From NCBI RefSeq assembly GCF_023656565.1, contig NZ_JAMOKG010000003.1, positions 930,001-994,000 on the forward strand: 64,000 bases of DNA, in the 5' to 3' direction. The notes under the pieces are model-generated. The model did no database searches, was not told the origin of the DNA, and saw nothing but the letters and a program-made list of their open reading frames with translations. The first letter of the stretch is position 1, and each line of letters starts with the position of its first letter. Origin of the DNA: Flavobacterium tyrosinilyticum. Its GTDB lineage: Bacteria > Bacteroidota > Bacteroidia > Flavobacteriales > Flavobacteriaceae. This document shows positions 24,017 through 32,473 of this stretch, one piece after another. The translations under genes and the position numbers were made by a program.

Positions 24017-24559
24017 TTGATAGACGAGAAAGAATTTATAAAAGAATTATTAAGTCCCGAAACGCAAAATACTGCGTTTCAAAAACTCTTGTCCGATTAT
24101 CAGAGACCTTTATATTCTCATATTCGAAACATTGTTTTGAATCATGATGATGCTGACGATGTTTTACAGAACACTTTTGTAAAAGTCTTTCAAAATCTTA
24201 AAAACTTTAAAGGAGAAAGTAAACTTTTTTCCTGGATGTATCGCATTGCTACCAATGAAGCTCTGACTTTTTTATCGCAAAAAGCAAAATTAAGCGGAAT
24301 TTCATCTGAAGATCTGCAGAATAAAACGATCGATAATTTAAAAGCAGATCTTTATTTTGATGGAGACGAAATTCAAATTAAACTTCAAAAAGCAATTGTA
24401 ACACTTCCAGAAAAACAGCAATTAGTTTTCAAAATGAAATATTTTGAGGAATTGAAATATGAAGAAATAGCAGAAATCTTAGGAACATCTGTTGGAGCTT
24501 TAAAAGCTTCTTATCATCACGCAGTAAAAAAAATTGAATTATATGTTACATCAAATTAA
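24017..24559 (+). CDS. RNA polymerase sigma-70 family (ECF) factor
   Basis: A 180-residue sigma factor with region 2 (about 22-95; YSHIRNIVLNHDDADDVLQNTFVKVF and WMYRIATNEALTFL) and region 4 (about 122-172; LPEKQQLVFKMKYFEELKYEEIAEILG then SVGALKASYHHAVKKIE). The likely start is a TTG at 24017, since no in-frame ATG precedes region 2; this is unusual for the window. It is followed by a one-span membrane protein and a Spy-like sensor, so it is probably regulated by an envelope signal. Target genes are unknown. Confidence 0.88.
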   Translation: MIDEKEFIKELLSPETQNTAFQKLLSDYQRPLYSHIRNIVLNHDDADDVLQNTFVKVFQNLKNFKGESKLFSWMYRIATNEALTFLSQKAKLSGISSEDLQNKTIDNLKADLYFDGDEIQIKLQKAIVTLPEKQQLVFKMKYFEELKYEEIAEILGTSVGALKASYHHAVKKIELYVTSN

Positions 24560-24592
24560 ACCTTTTGTAACAAAAACTATCTTATAAGTATC

Positions 24593-25012
24593 ATGAAAAC
24601 ATTTAAATTAGAAAACGAACCCAAAATAAAATCTGGTTTTAAAACCCCAGACAATTATTTTGATAATTTTTCAGAGAAGGTTTTACAGCAATTAAACGAA
24701 AAAGAAGTTAAAGTAATTCCTTTCTACAAACGCAACAAAACAATCTCTCTAGCGGCCGCTGCAGTAATTGGTTTTGCATTATTAATTCCTGTCATAAATA
24801 ATTATAAAGCCAACTCAAACGATCTTGACGAAGCCACTTTGGAAAACTATTTATCTTATCATTCTAATATCAGCCAATACGATTTAATTCAAACCTTAGA
24901 CGACGGTGATATAGAAAAATTAGGCAACAATGTTACTTTAGAAGACGAAACACTAGAAGATATTTTAGCTACAAGTCCAAACTTAGAACACTTAATTTCA
25001 GAACAAAATTAA
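24593..25012 (+). CDS. Single-pass membrane protein, candidate anti-sigma factor
   Basis: A 139-residue protein with a cytoplasmic N-terminus of about 48 residues, one transmembrane segment (about 50-70; SLAAAAVIGFALLIPVI) and an acidic outer part ending in DILATSPNLEHLISEQN. The SGFKTPDNYFDNFSEKVLQQL segment is typical of proteins encoded after ECF sigma factors in Flavobacteria. Position (33 bp after the sigma gene) and topology suggest it holds the sigma factor at the membrane. This function is inferred, as no zinc anti-sigma motif is visible. Confidence 0.72.
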   Translation: MKTFKLENEPKIKSGFKTPDNYFDNFSEKVLQQLNEKEVKVIPFYKRNKTISLAAAAVIGFALLIPVINNYKANSNDLDEATLENYLSYHSNISQYDLIQTLDDGDIEKLGNNVTLEDETLEDILATSPNLEHLISEQN

Positions 25013-25043
25013 ATCAAACTTAACTCAACAACTTAGCTTAACA

Positions 25044-25502
25044 ATGAAAATAAAAAACATTTTACCACTACTGCTATTTCTGATAAGTTTTTCATTTTTT
25101 GCCCAAAGCGGAAAAATTGATGAAAAGCGAGAAAAAATTAAAGCTTTTAAAGTGTCATTTTTAACAACCGAATTGGAATTAACTTCGACTGAAGCAGAAA
25201 AATTCTGGCCTATTTATAATGCCTATGATGATAAGCAATATGAATTAAAGTATTTAAAAATGAAGACTTATCTGAGACAACTAAAAGACGACAATCTTAA
25301 AAATCTTTCAGATAAAGAAGCTGCAACATTATTATCTCAAATTGAAAGTACTGATAAAGAAATATATCAGCTTCGTGAAAAATATATGAGCAGTCTGAAA
25401 AAAGTACTTCCTGCAAAGAAAATACTTTTACTTAAAAAATCGGAAGACGATTTTAATAGAAAATTATTGCAGCAATATCGAGATAAAGGCAATAAAGACT
25501 AA
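25044..25502 (+). CDS. Periplasmic sensor of ECF sigma factor (Spy/CpxP-like)
   Basis: A 152-residue exported protein. The signal peptide ends near SFFAQ (about 1-21), and the mature part is all-helical and highly charged, with LELTSTEAEKFWPIYNAYDDK (about 49-69) resembling the LTxxQ-type helix of Spy/CpxP proteins. Related Flavobacterium proteins are annotated as sensors of ECF-type sigma factors. It lies 31 bp after the membrane protein gene and closes a three-gene operon (sigma, membrane protein, periplasmic sensor). The signal sensed is unknown. Confidence 0.75.
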   Translation: MKIKNILPLLLFLISFSFFAQSGKIDEKREKIKAFKVSFLTTELELTSTEAEKFWPIYNAYDDKQYELKYLKMKTYLRQLKDDNLKNLSDKEAATLLSQIESTDKEIYQLREKYMSSLKKVLPAKKILLLKKSEDDFNRKLLQQYRDKGNKD

Positions 25503-25523
25503 ACTTAAAGAAACAACAGCGAT

Positions 25524-25577
25524 AAGAACCCTATATAATAATACTTACTTTATTATTTAGGGTTCTTATTTTTTTTT
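25524..25577 (+). terminator. Terminator of the sigma/sensor operon
   Basis: 18-bp arms (25524-25541 and 25550-25567) match with one mismatch; the core AAGAACCCTA is GC-containing and a T-rich run follows. The run overlaps the 3' end of the convergent BNR-repeat gene. Confidence 0.8.
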
Positions 25578-26637
25578 ATTTAAAGTTAAGTCTAACAACC
25601 TTATTATGTCCTGCAGCTATAGCAGTATTTCTATTTACAAAACGAATGGTAAAAAATTTGGTATCTGTAGAGAGCTGCATCCAGTTTTCTCCTCCATTTT
25701 GAGAATATTGTATTCCTTCTGAGCCTACACAAACAATTTCTCTTCCATTGCCTCCTGGAACATATTGTATACATGACGCATAACCAAATCCCATATTCTG
25801 ACCAATTAATTGCCAAGTCTTACCGCCATCTTTCGTAAAAGCCTTATTATTAGCTTTATTATTAGGAAGATCATAATCTCCTCCTGCAATAAAACCTTGT
25901 TTAGAATCGTAGAAATCGGCAGTAAAAATTCCTGTCATTTGTTTTCCTTGTACGATAGGAGTTTCTACAACTTTCCACGTTTTTGCTTTATCTGGAGAAT
26001 AAAAAACACGTGCTTTTTTTCCGCCCGAAACTAACCATGTATCGTTTCCTTTTATAACAATATTGGTATTACTGGCTGCAAAAGCTGCTTCTCCAGTGCT
26101 ATTTGTGGGTAATTTATCAGAAAGCAGTTTCGTCCAAGTTTCTCCTCCGTCACGAGTAACAATAATTGAGAACGTATCCTCTGTTGGATCACCAATTGCA
26201 ATTCCTTCCTTATCGTTCCAAAACTGCATGCTATCGTAAAATACTTTCGGATTAATTTCTTTATAAACCAATTTAACTTTGCGGTCTTTTTTTGAAACTG
26301 AATAAAGAAGTGCCGGATTTGCAACACTTAGCAAAAAAATATCTTTTGAAGTTTGTGCAATACTTCTAAATTCTAATTTAAGTGTATCACGATAAATATG
26401 TTCTTCAAATTTTTCTTTTTTATCCAAATCATAATAACCAAAACGAGAATTATCTGCCCCGTACCAAACTTTATTTTTATCAATAAGAATTGCTCTAATA
26501 CTTATTCTGTCTTTGAATAATGTATCTATCGTCATTGATGTAAATCCACCGTTATATGCAATTTCAGTTTTAAAATTAAATGTTTTAAAAGACATCAATA
26601 AAATAAAGATACCGCAAAATAAAGCAAGTTTTCTCAT
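25576..26637 (-). CDS. BNR/YCF48-like repeat protein (exported oxidoreductase-like propeller)
   Basis: A 353-residue exported protein with a leader peptide (about 1-20). It contains repeated Asp-box/BNR motifs of the form TRDGGETWTKL, SPDKAKTWKVV, TKDGGKTWQLI and SQNGGENWMQL, which mark blades of a beta-propeller. Such proteins resemble the plant photosystem II assembly factor YCF48 and are often annotated as oxidoreductases without evidence. No catalytic residues are apparent, and a scaffold or binding role in the envelope is plausible. It is convergent with the sigma operon. Confidence 0.78.
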   Translation of the reverse strand: MRKLALFCGIFILLMSFKTFNFKTEIAYNGGFTSMTIDTLFKDRISIRAILIDKNKVWYGADNSRFGYYDLDKKEKFEEHIYRDTLKLEFRSIAQTSKDIFLLSVANPALLYSVSKKDRKVKLVYKEINPKVFYDSMQFWNDKEGIAIGDPTEDTFSIIVTRDGGETWTKLLSDKLPTNSTGEAAFAASNTNIVIKGNDTWLVSGGKKARVFYSPDKAKTWKVVETPIVQGKQMTGIFTADFYDSKQGFIAGGDYDLPNNKANNKAFTKDGGKTWQLIGQNMGFGYASCIQYVPGGNGREIVCVGSEGIQYSQNGGENWMQLSTDTKFFTIRFVNRNTAIAAGHNKVVRLNFK

Positions 26638-26756
26638 AGGAAATTTAAAATTTGGTTAACGCTAAAATACGATTATTTATAAAATATCAAAATCATTCTA
26701 TATTCTTTTCTGGCATAGTAATTGTTTTCTTACTAATAAATTTTAACAAGTAAAAT

Positions 26757-27197
26757 ATGAAAAATATATTGTCTATAGCTTTTTTTGTACTATTAATAAA
26801 TTCCCTTAATGCACAAAAAGTAAATGTTTATGCTAAAAACTCTTATGTAGAAGACAATTTAGACCTAAATGCCGTTTCGATGATATTCTCTCAATCTGTA
26901 GATGCGGCAGATTTTGAAACAAGACTAAATTATCCTGATGAACGAATCTCAAACTTAGATTTAAATCATGATGGAAAGGTTGATTATTTAAGAGTTTCAG
27001 AAAAAATTCAAAACAATATTAAAATCATCATCATTCAATCAGAAATACAACCCAACATATTCGAAGATGTGGCTACCATTAATATTATAATGAATTCAAG
27101 AAATACAGGATACACTAACGATGCCGGAATTCGACCAAAAGATATTATTGTTCCCTTTATATTTACAGTTTTAGACGTATTTCTCCACAGACGATAA
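26757..27197 (+). CDS. Exported protein, short paralogue of the next gene
   Basis: A 146-residue protein with a signal peptide (about 1-19, ending NSLNAQ). Residues 21-105 align closely to the next gene's N-terminal domain: VYAKNSYVEDNLDLNAVSMIF, then LNYPDERISNLDLNHDGKVDYLRV, and IIIIQSEIQPNIFEDVATI. The DLNHDGKVDYL loop resembles a single EF-hand-like calcium site. A short tail replaces the long tail of the neighbour. It looks like a tandem duplicate with 107 bp between the genes. The family has no known function. Confidence 0.72.
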   Translation: MKNILSIAFFVLLINSLNAQKVNVYAKNSYVEDNLDLNAVSMIFSQSVDAADFETRLNYPDERISNLDLNHDGKVDYLRVSEKIQNNIKIIIIQSEIQPNIFEDVATINIIMNSRNTGYTNDAGIRPKDIIVPFIFTVLDVFLHRR

Positions 27198-27304
27198 TAA
27201 AAAAATACTGATAATCAACAAACTAAACCCATAATTATATTGAATAAATTTTATGGCACAGTAATTGGATATCTCAGAATATTAATCTTCAATATGATTT
27301 TATC

Positions 27305-28666
27305 ATGAAAGCGAAAATACTTTTACTAGCCCTATTTGCATTAGGAATTAGTTCTTGCCAAGCCCAAGCTGGAGCTACCGTTTATGCAAAAAACTCAGAT
27401 ATAAGCGATAACTTAGATTTAAGAGCTGTTGCTTCGATGTTTGGGGAATCAGCTAACCTTCAAGACTTTGAAAGACGTTTAAATGATCCCAAATATCAAA
27501 TATCAAACTTAGACCTTAATGGCGATAACGAAGTAGATTATCTTCGCGTTATTGAGAGTGTAGAAAACAGAACACACGTTGTTATTATCCAAGCCGTTTT
27601 AGATCGTGATGTTTATCAAGACATTGCAACTATCGATGTGGAGAGAGACAATTACAACAAAGTAAGTGTTCAGATTGTAGGAAATACTTATTTATACGGA
27701 GCAAATTATATTTATGAGCCTGTTTATAGTGTTGTTCCTGTTATTTACACTTCGTTTTGGGTAACAAATTACAGACCATATTATTCAACTTGGTACTGGG
27801 GTTATTATCCAACGTATTATACGGCGTGGACACCTTACCCTGTTTACAGATACAGAAACAACGTTAATGTATGCATCAATGTACATAATACATACAATTA
27901 TGTAAATGTGAGAAGAAGCTACAGAGCTCCTGCTATTTATGAAACAAGACGTACTTATGGTTACGAAAGAATGCGTCCGAATTATAGTTTTGCCGAAAGA
28001 CATGCTAATACAACAAACCGATACGAATTAGATCAAAGACGTGTTGTAAGCAGAGAAAATAATAGAAATACGTACAATACAAACAGAAATTACAGTGGCA
28101 GATCAACATCTAACAGTGGAGTTTCTAACAGAACATATGCTGATAACAGAAGCGCTACAAATAGACCTTCTGTAGATAGAAGCAATAACGGTAACGGTAA
28201 CGGTAATGGAAACAGTAACAGAGGCTACAATTCTACAGGCAGAAGCACTGAAAATGTAAATACTCAAAGAAGCACAACTCGTGATTATTCTAATAGTACG
28301 AATAATACTCCAAGAGCTGAAAGCACTCCTAGAGCACAAAATTCTCAGAGAGTAGATTACGGCAGCAACAATTCTTCTAGCGCATCAAGAGGTAGCTCAA
28401 GCCGTGAAGTATCAGCTCCAAGAGCTGAAAGAAGTTCAAGAAGTTACTCAGAAAATCAATCTAGCAGTTCAAATAGAGATTATTCTGCTAGACCGCAGCA
28501 AAGCCAACGTTCAGAATCTCCAAGAATGAGTCAGGAATCTTCTAGACCAAGTCAAGAATCTCCAAGAATGAGCCAGGAATCTTCTAGAGTAAGCCAAGAA
28601 TCTAGAGGTGGGCAAAGCCAAAGAGAGAGTGGTTCTAGTTCTAGAGGTAACGGAAGACGAGGTTAA
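27305..28666 (+). CDS. Exported protein with EF-hand-like domain and long disordered Ser/Arg/Asn-rich tail
   Basis: A 453-residue protein. The leader ends GISSC (Cys18), a possible lipobox. The N-terminal domain (about 22-130) is shared with the preceding gene and includes DLNGDNEVDYLRV. A strikingly Tyr/Trp-rich segment (about 135-185; e.g. YYSTWYWGYYPTYYTAW) follows. The last 250 residues are low-complexity Ser, Arg and Asn and include two copies of a 14-residue unit beginning SPRMSQES (DNA at 28517-28558 and 28559-28600). No known family. Surface attachment or matrix interaction is a guess. Confidence 0.72.
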   Translation: MKAKILLLALFALGISSCQAQAGATVYAKNSDISDNLDLRAVASMFGESANLQDFERRLNDPKYQISNLDLNGDNEVDYLRVIESVENRTHVVIIQAVLDRDVYQDIATIDVERDNYNKVSVQIVGNTYLYGANYIYEPVYSVVPVIYTSFWVTNYRPYYSTWYWGYYPTYYTAWTPYPVYRYRNNVNVCINVHNTYNYVNVRRSYRAPAIYETRRTYGYERMRPNYSFAERHANTTNRYELDQRRVVSRENNRNTYNTNRNYSGRSTSNSGVSNRTYADNRSATNRPSVDRSNNGNGNGNGNSNRGYNSTGRSTENVNTQRSTTRDYSNSTNNTPRAESTPRAQNSQRVDYGSNNSSSASRGSSSREVSAPRAERSSRSYSENQSSSSNRDYSARPQQSQRSESPRMSQESSRPSQESPRMSQESSRVSQESRGGQSQRESGSSSRGNGRRG

Positions 28667-28695
28667 TTTTAGAAATAAATAATTCTTAAAAAGAG

Positions 28696-28725
28696 AAGCA
28701 CAATTTTACGATTGTGCTTTTTTTT
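28696..28725 (+). terminator. Terminator after the disordered-tail gene
   Basis: A 9-bp stem AAGCACAAT (28696-28704) pairs with 28711-28719 and ends in a T run. Confidence 0.85.
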
Positions 28726-28766
28726 ATCTTTTTAATTTTAAATGCCTCTAATTTGTTTTAAAACAG

Positions 28767-28774
28767 TAAATTTG
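28767..28774 (+). promoter_or_regulatory. TAnnTTTG box before kup
   Basis: TAAATTTG matches the -7 consensus, 24 bp before the ATG at 28799. It makes the longer in-frame start at 28742 unlikely, because that start lies upstream of the box. Confidence 0.5.
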
Positions 28775-28798
28775 CAACCGTCTTTTTATAAAATTAAC

Positions 28799-30778
28799 AT
28801 GAGCGCATCGCATAAAAACTTACATAGTAAGTTGTCTATTGGGGGTTTATTAATTACTTTAGGGATTATTTATGGAGATATCGGAACCTCTCCATTGTAT
28901 GTAATGAAGGCTATATTAGGCGATCACACGATAAATACTGATATTGTTCTAGGCGGTATCTCTTGTGTATTCTGGACCTTAACATTACAAACTACAATTA
29001 AATATGTACTTATTACTTTAAGTGCAGACAACCACGGTGAAGGAGGAATTTTTGCCTTATATGCCTTAGTCAAAAAAACAAAAATTCAATGGCTCATAGT
29101 ACCCGCCATTATTGGAGGTAGTGCCCTGCTTGCTGATGGAATTATAACACCGCCTATCTCTATTTCATCTGCTGTAGAAGGAATTAGAGCTTTCTACCCG
29201 ACGATGGAAACACAAACCATTGTATATATCGTAATTACAATTTTATTCGTTTTATTCACTATTCAGCAGTTCGGAACTAAATTAGTTGGTAAATTCTTTG
29301 CCCCAATGATGCTGATCTGGTTTGCTATGCTGGGTACTTTAGGAACCATTCAGGTTATGAATTATCCAGAAGTAATTAAAGCGATTAATCCTTACTACGC
29401 TTATCATTTATTATCAATACACCCTGATGGTTTTTTCGTTCTTGGTTTTGTATTCTTATGTACAACTGGAGCCGAGGCTTTATATTCTGACATGGGACAC
29501 TGCGGAAGAAAAAACATCAGAATTAGCTGGATGTTTGTAAAAACGACTTTAGTTTTAAACTATTTCGGTCAAGCAGCTTATTTGATTCACCATGAAGGAA
29601 GTACATTACAGCAATTAGGAGGCGAAAACGGAAATCCGTTTTACTTGATTATGCCACATTGGTTTTTACCATTTGGAATTGTAGTTGCAACTCTTGCAGC
29701 CGTAATTGCCTCTCAGGCACTTATCTCGGGTTCATTTACTTTGATTAACGAAGCAATGCGTCTGAACTTCTGGCCAAAGGTAAAAATCAAATATCCTACA
29801 GAAGTAAAAGGACAATTATATATTCCGTCAATTAACTGGTTATTGTTTTTTGGCTGTGTTGGAATCGTTTTACATTTTGAGAAATCAGGAAATATGGAAC
29901 ATGCTTATGGTCTTGCGATCATTTTGTGTATGATCATGACTACCATATTATTGAATTACTACTTAATCATGAAACGTGTAAAACTGTACTTCATGGTACC
30001 GTTGATTACAATTTATTTATTGATTGAGTTCAGTTTCCTTTTCGCTAATATCACCAAATTTGCCGAAGGCGGTTACGTAACCTTAATCATTGCCAGCATG
30101 CTGATTTCTGTAATGACAATCTGGTATTTGGCTAAGAAAATCAACAAAAACTACACTAAAGTGGTTAAGGTTGACGATTACAAACAAGTTTTGGTAGAGT
30201 TAAGCCAAGATTTATCTATTCCGAAATATGCTACGCATTTGGTTTATATGACGAACGCGAATCGTGTGGATGAATTGGAGGAAAAAATCATCTATTCTAT
30301 CTTGCAAAAACGTCCAAAAAGAGCCGATATTTATTGGTTTGTTCACGTTAATATTTTGACAGAACCTTACAAAACGCAATATAAAGTAACCGAAATTGCG
30401 AAAGATGATATCTACAGAATTGATTTTAACTTAGGTTTTAGAGAACCTACGAAGATCAATTTAATGTTCAGAGAAGTTATCAAAGATATGGTAAAACGTG
30501 GTGAAGTAGATATTACGAGCCGTTATGAATCTTTGAACAAAAACAATATTATTGGAGACTTTAAATTTGTATTGTCTGAGAAATTCTTATCCAATGACAA
30601 TGATTTAAGATGGCATGAAAACATTATCATGAATTCTTATTTCTTCATCAAAAAACTGAGTTTGTCTGAAGAAAGAGCTTTCGGTTTGGACAGCAGCTCT
30701 GTTAAGATAGAAAAATTCCCAATGGTGCTTCATGCTCCAGAAAATATTGGATTAACGCGTATTATTTCGAAAGAATAA
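28799..30778 (+). CDS. kup: KUP/HAK/KT family potassium uptake permease
   Basis: A 659-residue inner-membrane proton-coupled K+ transporter. The family signature GIIYGDIGTSPLYVMKAI lies near residues 22-39, and about 12 hydrophobic segments cover residues 15-465. A soluble C-terminal domain (about 470-659) completes it. GEGGIFALYALV and ADGIITPPISISSAVEG are further conserved segments. I use the ATG at 28799, placed just after a TAnnTTTG box; the longer frame from 28742 adds a non-conserved leader. Single gene with its own terminator. Confidence 0.92.
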   Translation: MSASHKNLHSKLSIGGLLITLGIIYGDIGTSPLYVMKAILGDHTINTDIVLGGISCVFWTLTLQTTIKYVLITLSADNHGEGGIFALYALVKKTKIQWLIVPAIIGGSALLADGIITPPISISSAVEGIRAFYPTMETQTIVYIVITILFVLFTIQQFGTKLVGKFFAPMMLIWFAMLGTLGTIQVMNYPEVIKAINPYYAYHLLSIHPDGFFVLGFVFLCTTGAEALYSDMGHCGRKNIRISWMFVKTTLVLNYFGQAAYLIHHEGSTLQQLGGENGNPFYLIMPHWFLPFGIVVATLAAVIASQALISGSFTLINEAMRLNFWPKVKIKYPTEVKGQLYIPSINWLLFFGCVGIVLHFEKSGNMEHAYGLAIILCMIMTTILLNYYLIMKRVKLYFMVPLITIYLLIEFSFLFANITKFAEGGYVTLIIASMLISVMTIWYLAKKINKNYTKVVKVDDYKQVLVELSQDLSIPKYATHLVYMTNANRVDELEEKIIYSILQKRPKRADIYWFVHVNILTEPYKTQYKVTEIAKDDIYRIDFNLGFREPTKINLMFREVIKDMVKRGEVDITSRYESLNKNNIIGDFKFVLSEKFLSNDNDLRWHENIIMNSYFFIKKLSLSEERAFGLDSSSVKIEKFPMVLHAPENIGLTRIISKE

Positions 30779-30797
30779 AAAGCTTAACAATAATTTC

Positions 30798-30827
30798 AAA
30801 AAACACTCTAAACTGGAGTGTTTTTTT
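30798..30827 (+). terminator. Terminator after kup
   Basis: An 11-bp stem AAAAAACACTC (30798-30808) pairs with 30816-30826 across a short loop and ends in a T run. Confidence 0.85.
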
Positions 30828-30889
30828 CATTTAGTGAAAGTCTAAAGTAAGATTCAGTATTAAAAATTTAACTTTCAATCAATTAATAG

Positions 30890-30897
30890 TACCTTTG
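30890..30897 (+). promoter_or_regulatory. TAnnTTTG box before the RsmB-type gene
   Basis: TACCTTTG matches the -7 consensus and lies 17 bp upstream of the ATG at 30915. Confidence 0.5.
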
Positions 30898-30914
30898 CAA
30901 CTCAAATTATAGAA

Positions 30915-32129
30915 ATGAGATTACACAGAAATTTAGTTTATACTACCATTGACTCTTTAAATGCAATTTTCAACGAAGGAGAATATGCTGATAAAGTGGT
31001 AGCAAGAGCATTAAAAAAAGACAAACGTTGGGGAAGTTCTGACAGGAAGTTTGTTGCTGAAACCATATACGAAATTGTTCGCTGGAAACGATTATACGCT
31101 GAAATTGCCGAAGTAAAAGAACCTTACGACAGAGACAATCTATGGAGAATGTTTGCAGTTTGGGCTGTTTTACGCGGTTATCCAATTCCAGATTGGAGAC
31201 AATTGGAAGGAACTCCTGAAAGAAAAATAAAAGGTCGTTTTGACGAATTATCTAAGACTAGAGCTATCAAAGAATCTATTCCGGATTGGATGGATGAATT
31301 GGGCGTGAAAGAACTTGGAGAAAAAGCTTGGGCAAAAGAAATTGCAGCGCAAAATCAGCCTGCAAAAGTTATTCTTAGAACCAATACTTTAAAAGGTACA
31401 AAAGAAAACCTTAGAAATACTTTGATGGATTTAAATATTGAAACAGAATATTTAAAAGACCAGCCAGAAGCTCTTGTTTTGAAAGAAAGAGCTAATGTGT
31501 TTTTGACAGATGCTTTTAAACAAGGACTTTTTGAAGTTCAGGATGCCAACTCTCAATTAGTTGCAGGATTTTTGGATGTAAAACCAGGAATGCGTGTAGT
31601 TGACACTTGTGCTGGGGCCGGTGGAAAAACATTGCACATGGCTTCTTTAATGGAAAATAAAGGGCAATTGATTGCAATGGACTTGTACGAAAGTAAATTA
31701 AAGCAATTGAAATTAAGAGCAAAAAGAAATGGTGCTTTTAATATCGAATACCGCATTATTGACAGCACAAAAGTGATCAAAAAATTACACGAAAAAGCAG
31801 ATCGTGTTTTAATTGACGCACCTTGTAGCGGATTAGGAGTTTTGAAAAGAAACCCAGATTCAAAATGGAAATTACAGCCAGAGTTTATAGATAATATCCG
31901 TAAAGTTCAGAGCGAAGTTTTAGAAAGCTATTCTAAAATTGTAAAACCAGGCGGAAAATTAGTTTACGCAACTTGTTCTGTTCTTCCATCAGAAAATCAA
32001 GAGCAAGTAGAGAAGTTCTTAAAAACAGAAATCGGACAACAGTTTACCTTCATTGAAGATCGTAAAATGTTAGCCTCAGAATCTGGTTTTGACGGATTTT
32101 ATATGGCTTTACTGGAACGTAAAAAATAA
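30915..32129 (+). CDS. RsmB/NOP family RNA m5C methyltransferase
   Basis: A 404-residue SAM-dependent cytosine-5 RNA methyltransferase. The SAM loop is DTCAGAGGKT (230-239). The two cysteines that define the family are Cys304 in DAPCSGLG (motif IV, release) and Cys354 in YATCSV (motif VI, nucleophile). The N-terminal helical region (1-140) is shorter than a full NusB-like domain and typical of Bacteroidota members. The rRNA or tRNA target cannot be read; the E. coli RsmB target (16S C967) is one possibility. Terminated by a repeat-derived hairpin. Confidence 0.88.
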   Translation: MRLHRNLVYTTIDSLNAIFNEGEYADKVVARALKKDKRWGSSDRKFVAETIYEIVRWKRLYAEIAEVKEPYDRDNLWRMFAVWAVLRGYPIPDWRQLEGTPERKIKGRFDELSKTRAIKESIPDWMDELGVKELGEKAWAKEIAAQNQPAKVILRTNTLKGTKENLRNTLMDLNIETEYLKDQPEALVLKERANVFLTDAFKQGLFEVQDANSQLVAGFLDVKPGMRVVDTCAGAGGKTLHMASLMENKGQLIAMDLYESKLKQLKLRAKRNGAFNIEYRIIDSTKVIKKLHEKADRVLIDAPCSGLGVLKRNPDSKWKLQPEFIDNIRKVQSEVLESYSKIVKPGGKLVYATCSVLPSENQEQVEKFLKTEIGQQFTFIEDRKMLASESGFDGFYMALLERKK

Positions 32130-32183
32130 ATTCCAATTTTTTAAATTCCAAATTCCAACTTATTTAAGGGAATACTCAATATT

Positions 32184-32235
32184 AAAAATTCCAAATTCCA
32201 ATCCTACAACTTGGAATTTGGAATTTTTTATTTTT
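32184..32235 (+). terminator. Terminator-like hairpin built from an AATTCCAAATTCCAA repeat
   Basis: Arms at 32184-32201 and 32211-32228 are perfect 18-bp complements made of the AATTCCAAATTCCAA unit, with a 9-nt loop and a T tract after. It sits downstream of the methyltransferase gene, where a terminator is expected. The spacer 32130-32473 has no gene; besides this it holds a family A palindrome and a dispersed 45-bp repeat. Confidence 0.7.
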
Positions 32236-32254
32236 TTCCCAATTCCGTATAGTT

Positions 32255-32360
32255 TTGTCATTTCGACCGAAGGGAGAAATCTCCGCAAGTAGCTCCGTTC
32301 CAATAGGCAAATCTTTATGGAGTTTCTAGCGAAGATTTCTCCCTTCGGTCGAAATGACAA
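32255..32360. repeat. Palindromic intergenic element (family A), second full copy
   Basis: Perfect 27-bp inverted arms at 32255-32281 and 32334-32360 carry two extra bases relative to the 6926 copy (GACCGAAGGGAG for GACGAAGGAG) in both arms. The inner part contains CTCCGCAAGTAGCTC, also found in other copies. The arms changed together, which points to a preserved hairpin or arm conversion. Confidence 0.8.
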
Positions 32361-32414
32361 GATTGCGAAAACTTGCAATTTATTTTTGCGTTCCAACTTG
32401 GAACTTCACTAGTC

Positions 32415-32459
32415 AACTTTGACAAAGTTTTAAACACACAGCATTGGAATTTGGAATTT
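32415..32459 (+). repeat. Dispersed 45-bp repeat, copy 1 of 3
   Basis: This copy differs at 5 of 45 positions from the copy at 37591-37635. It begins AACTTTGACAAAGTT and ends with TTGGAATTTGGAATTT. It lies just beyond the menE stop codon. Confidence 0.75.
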
Positions 32460-32473
32460 CAAAAATTGGATTT

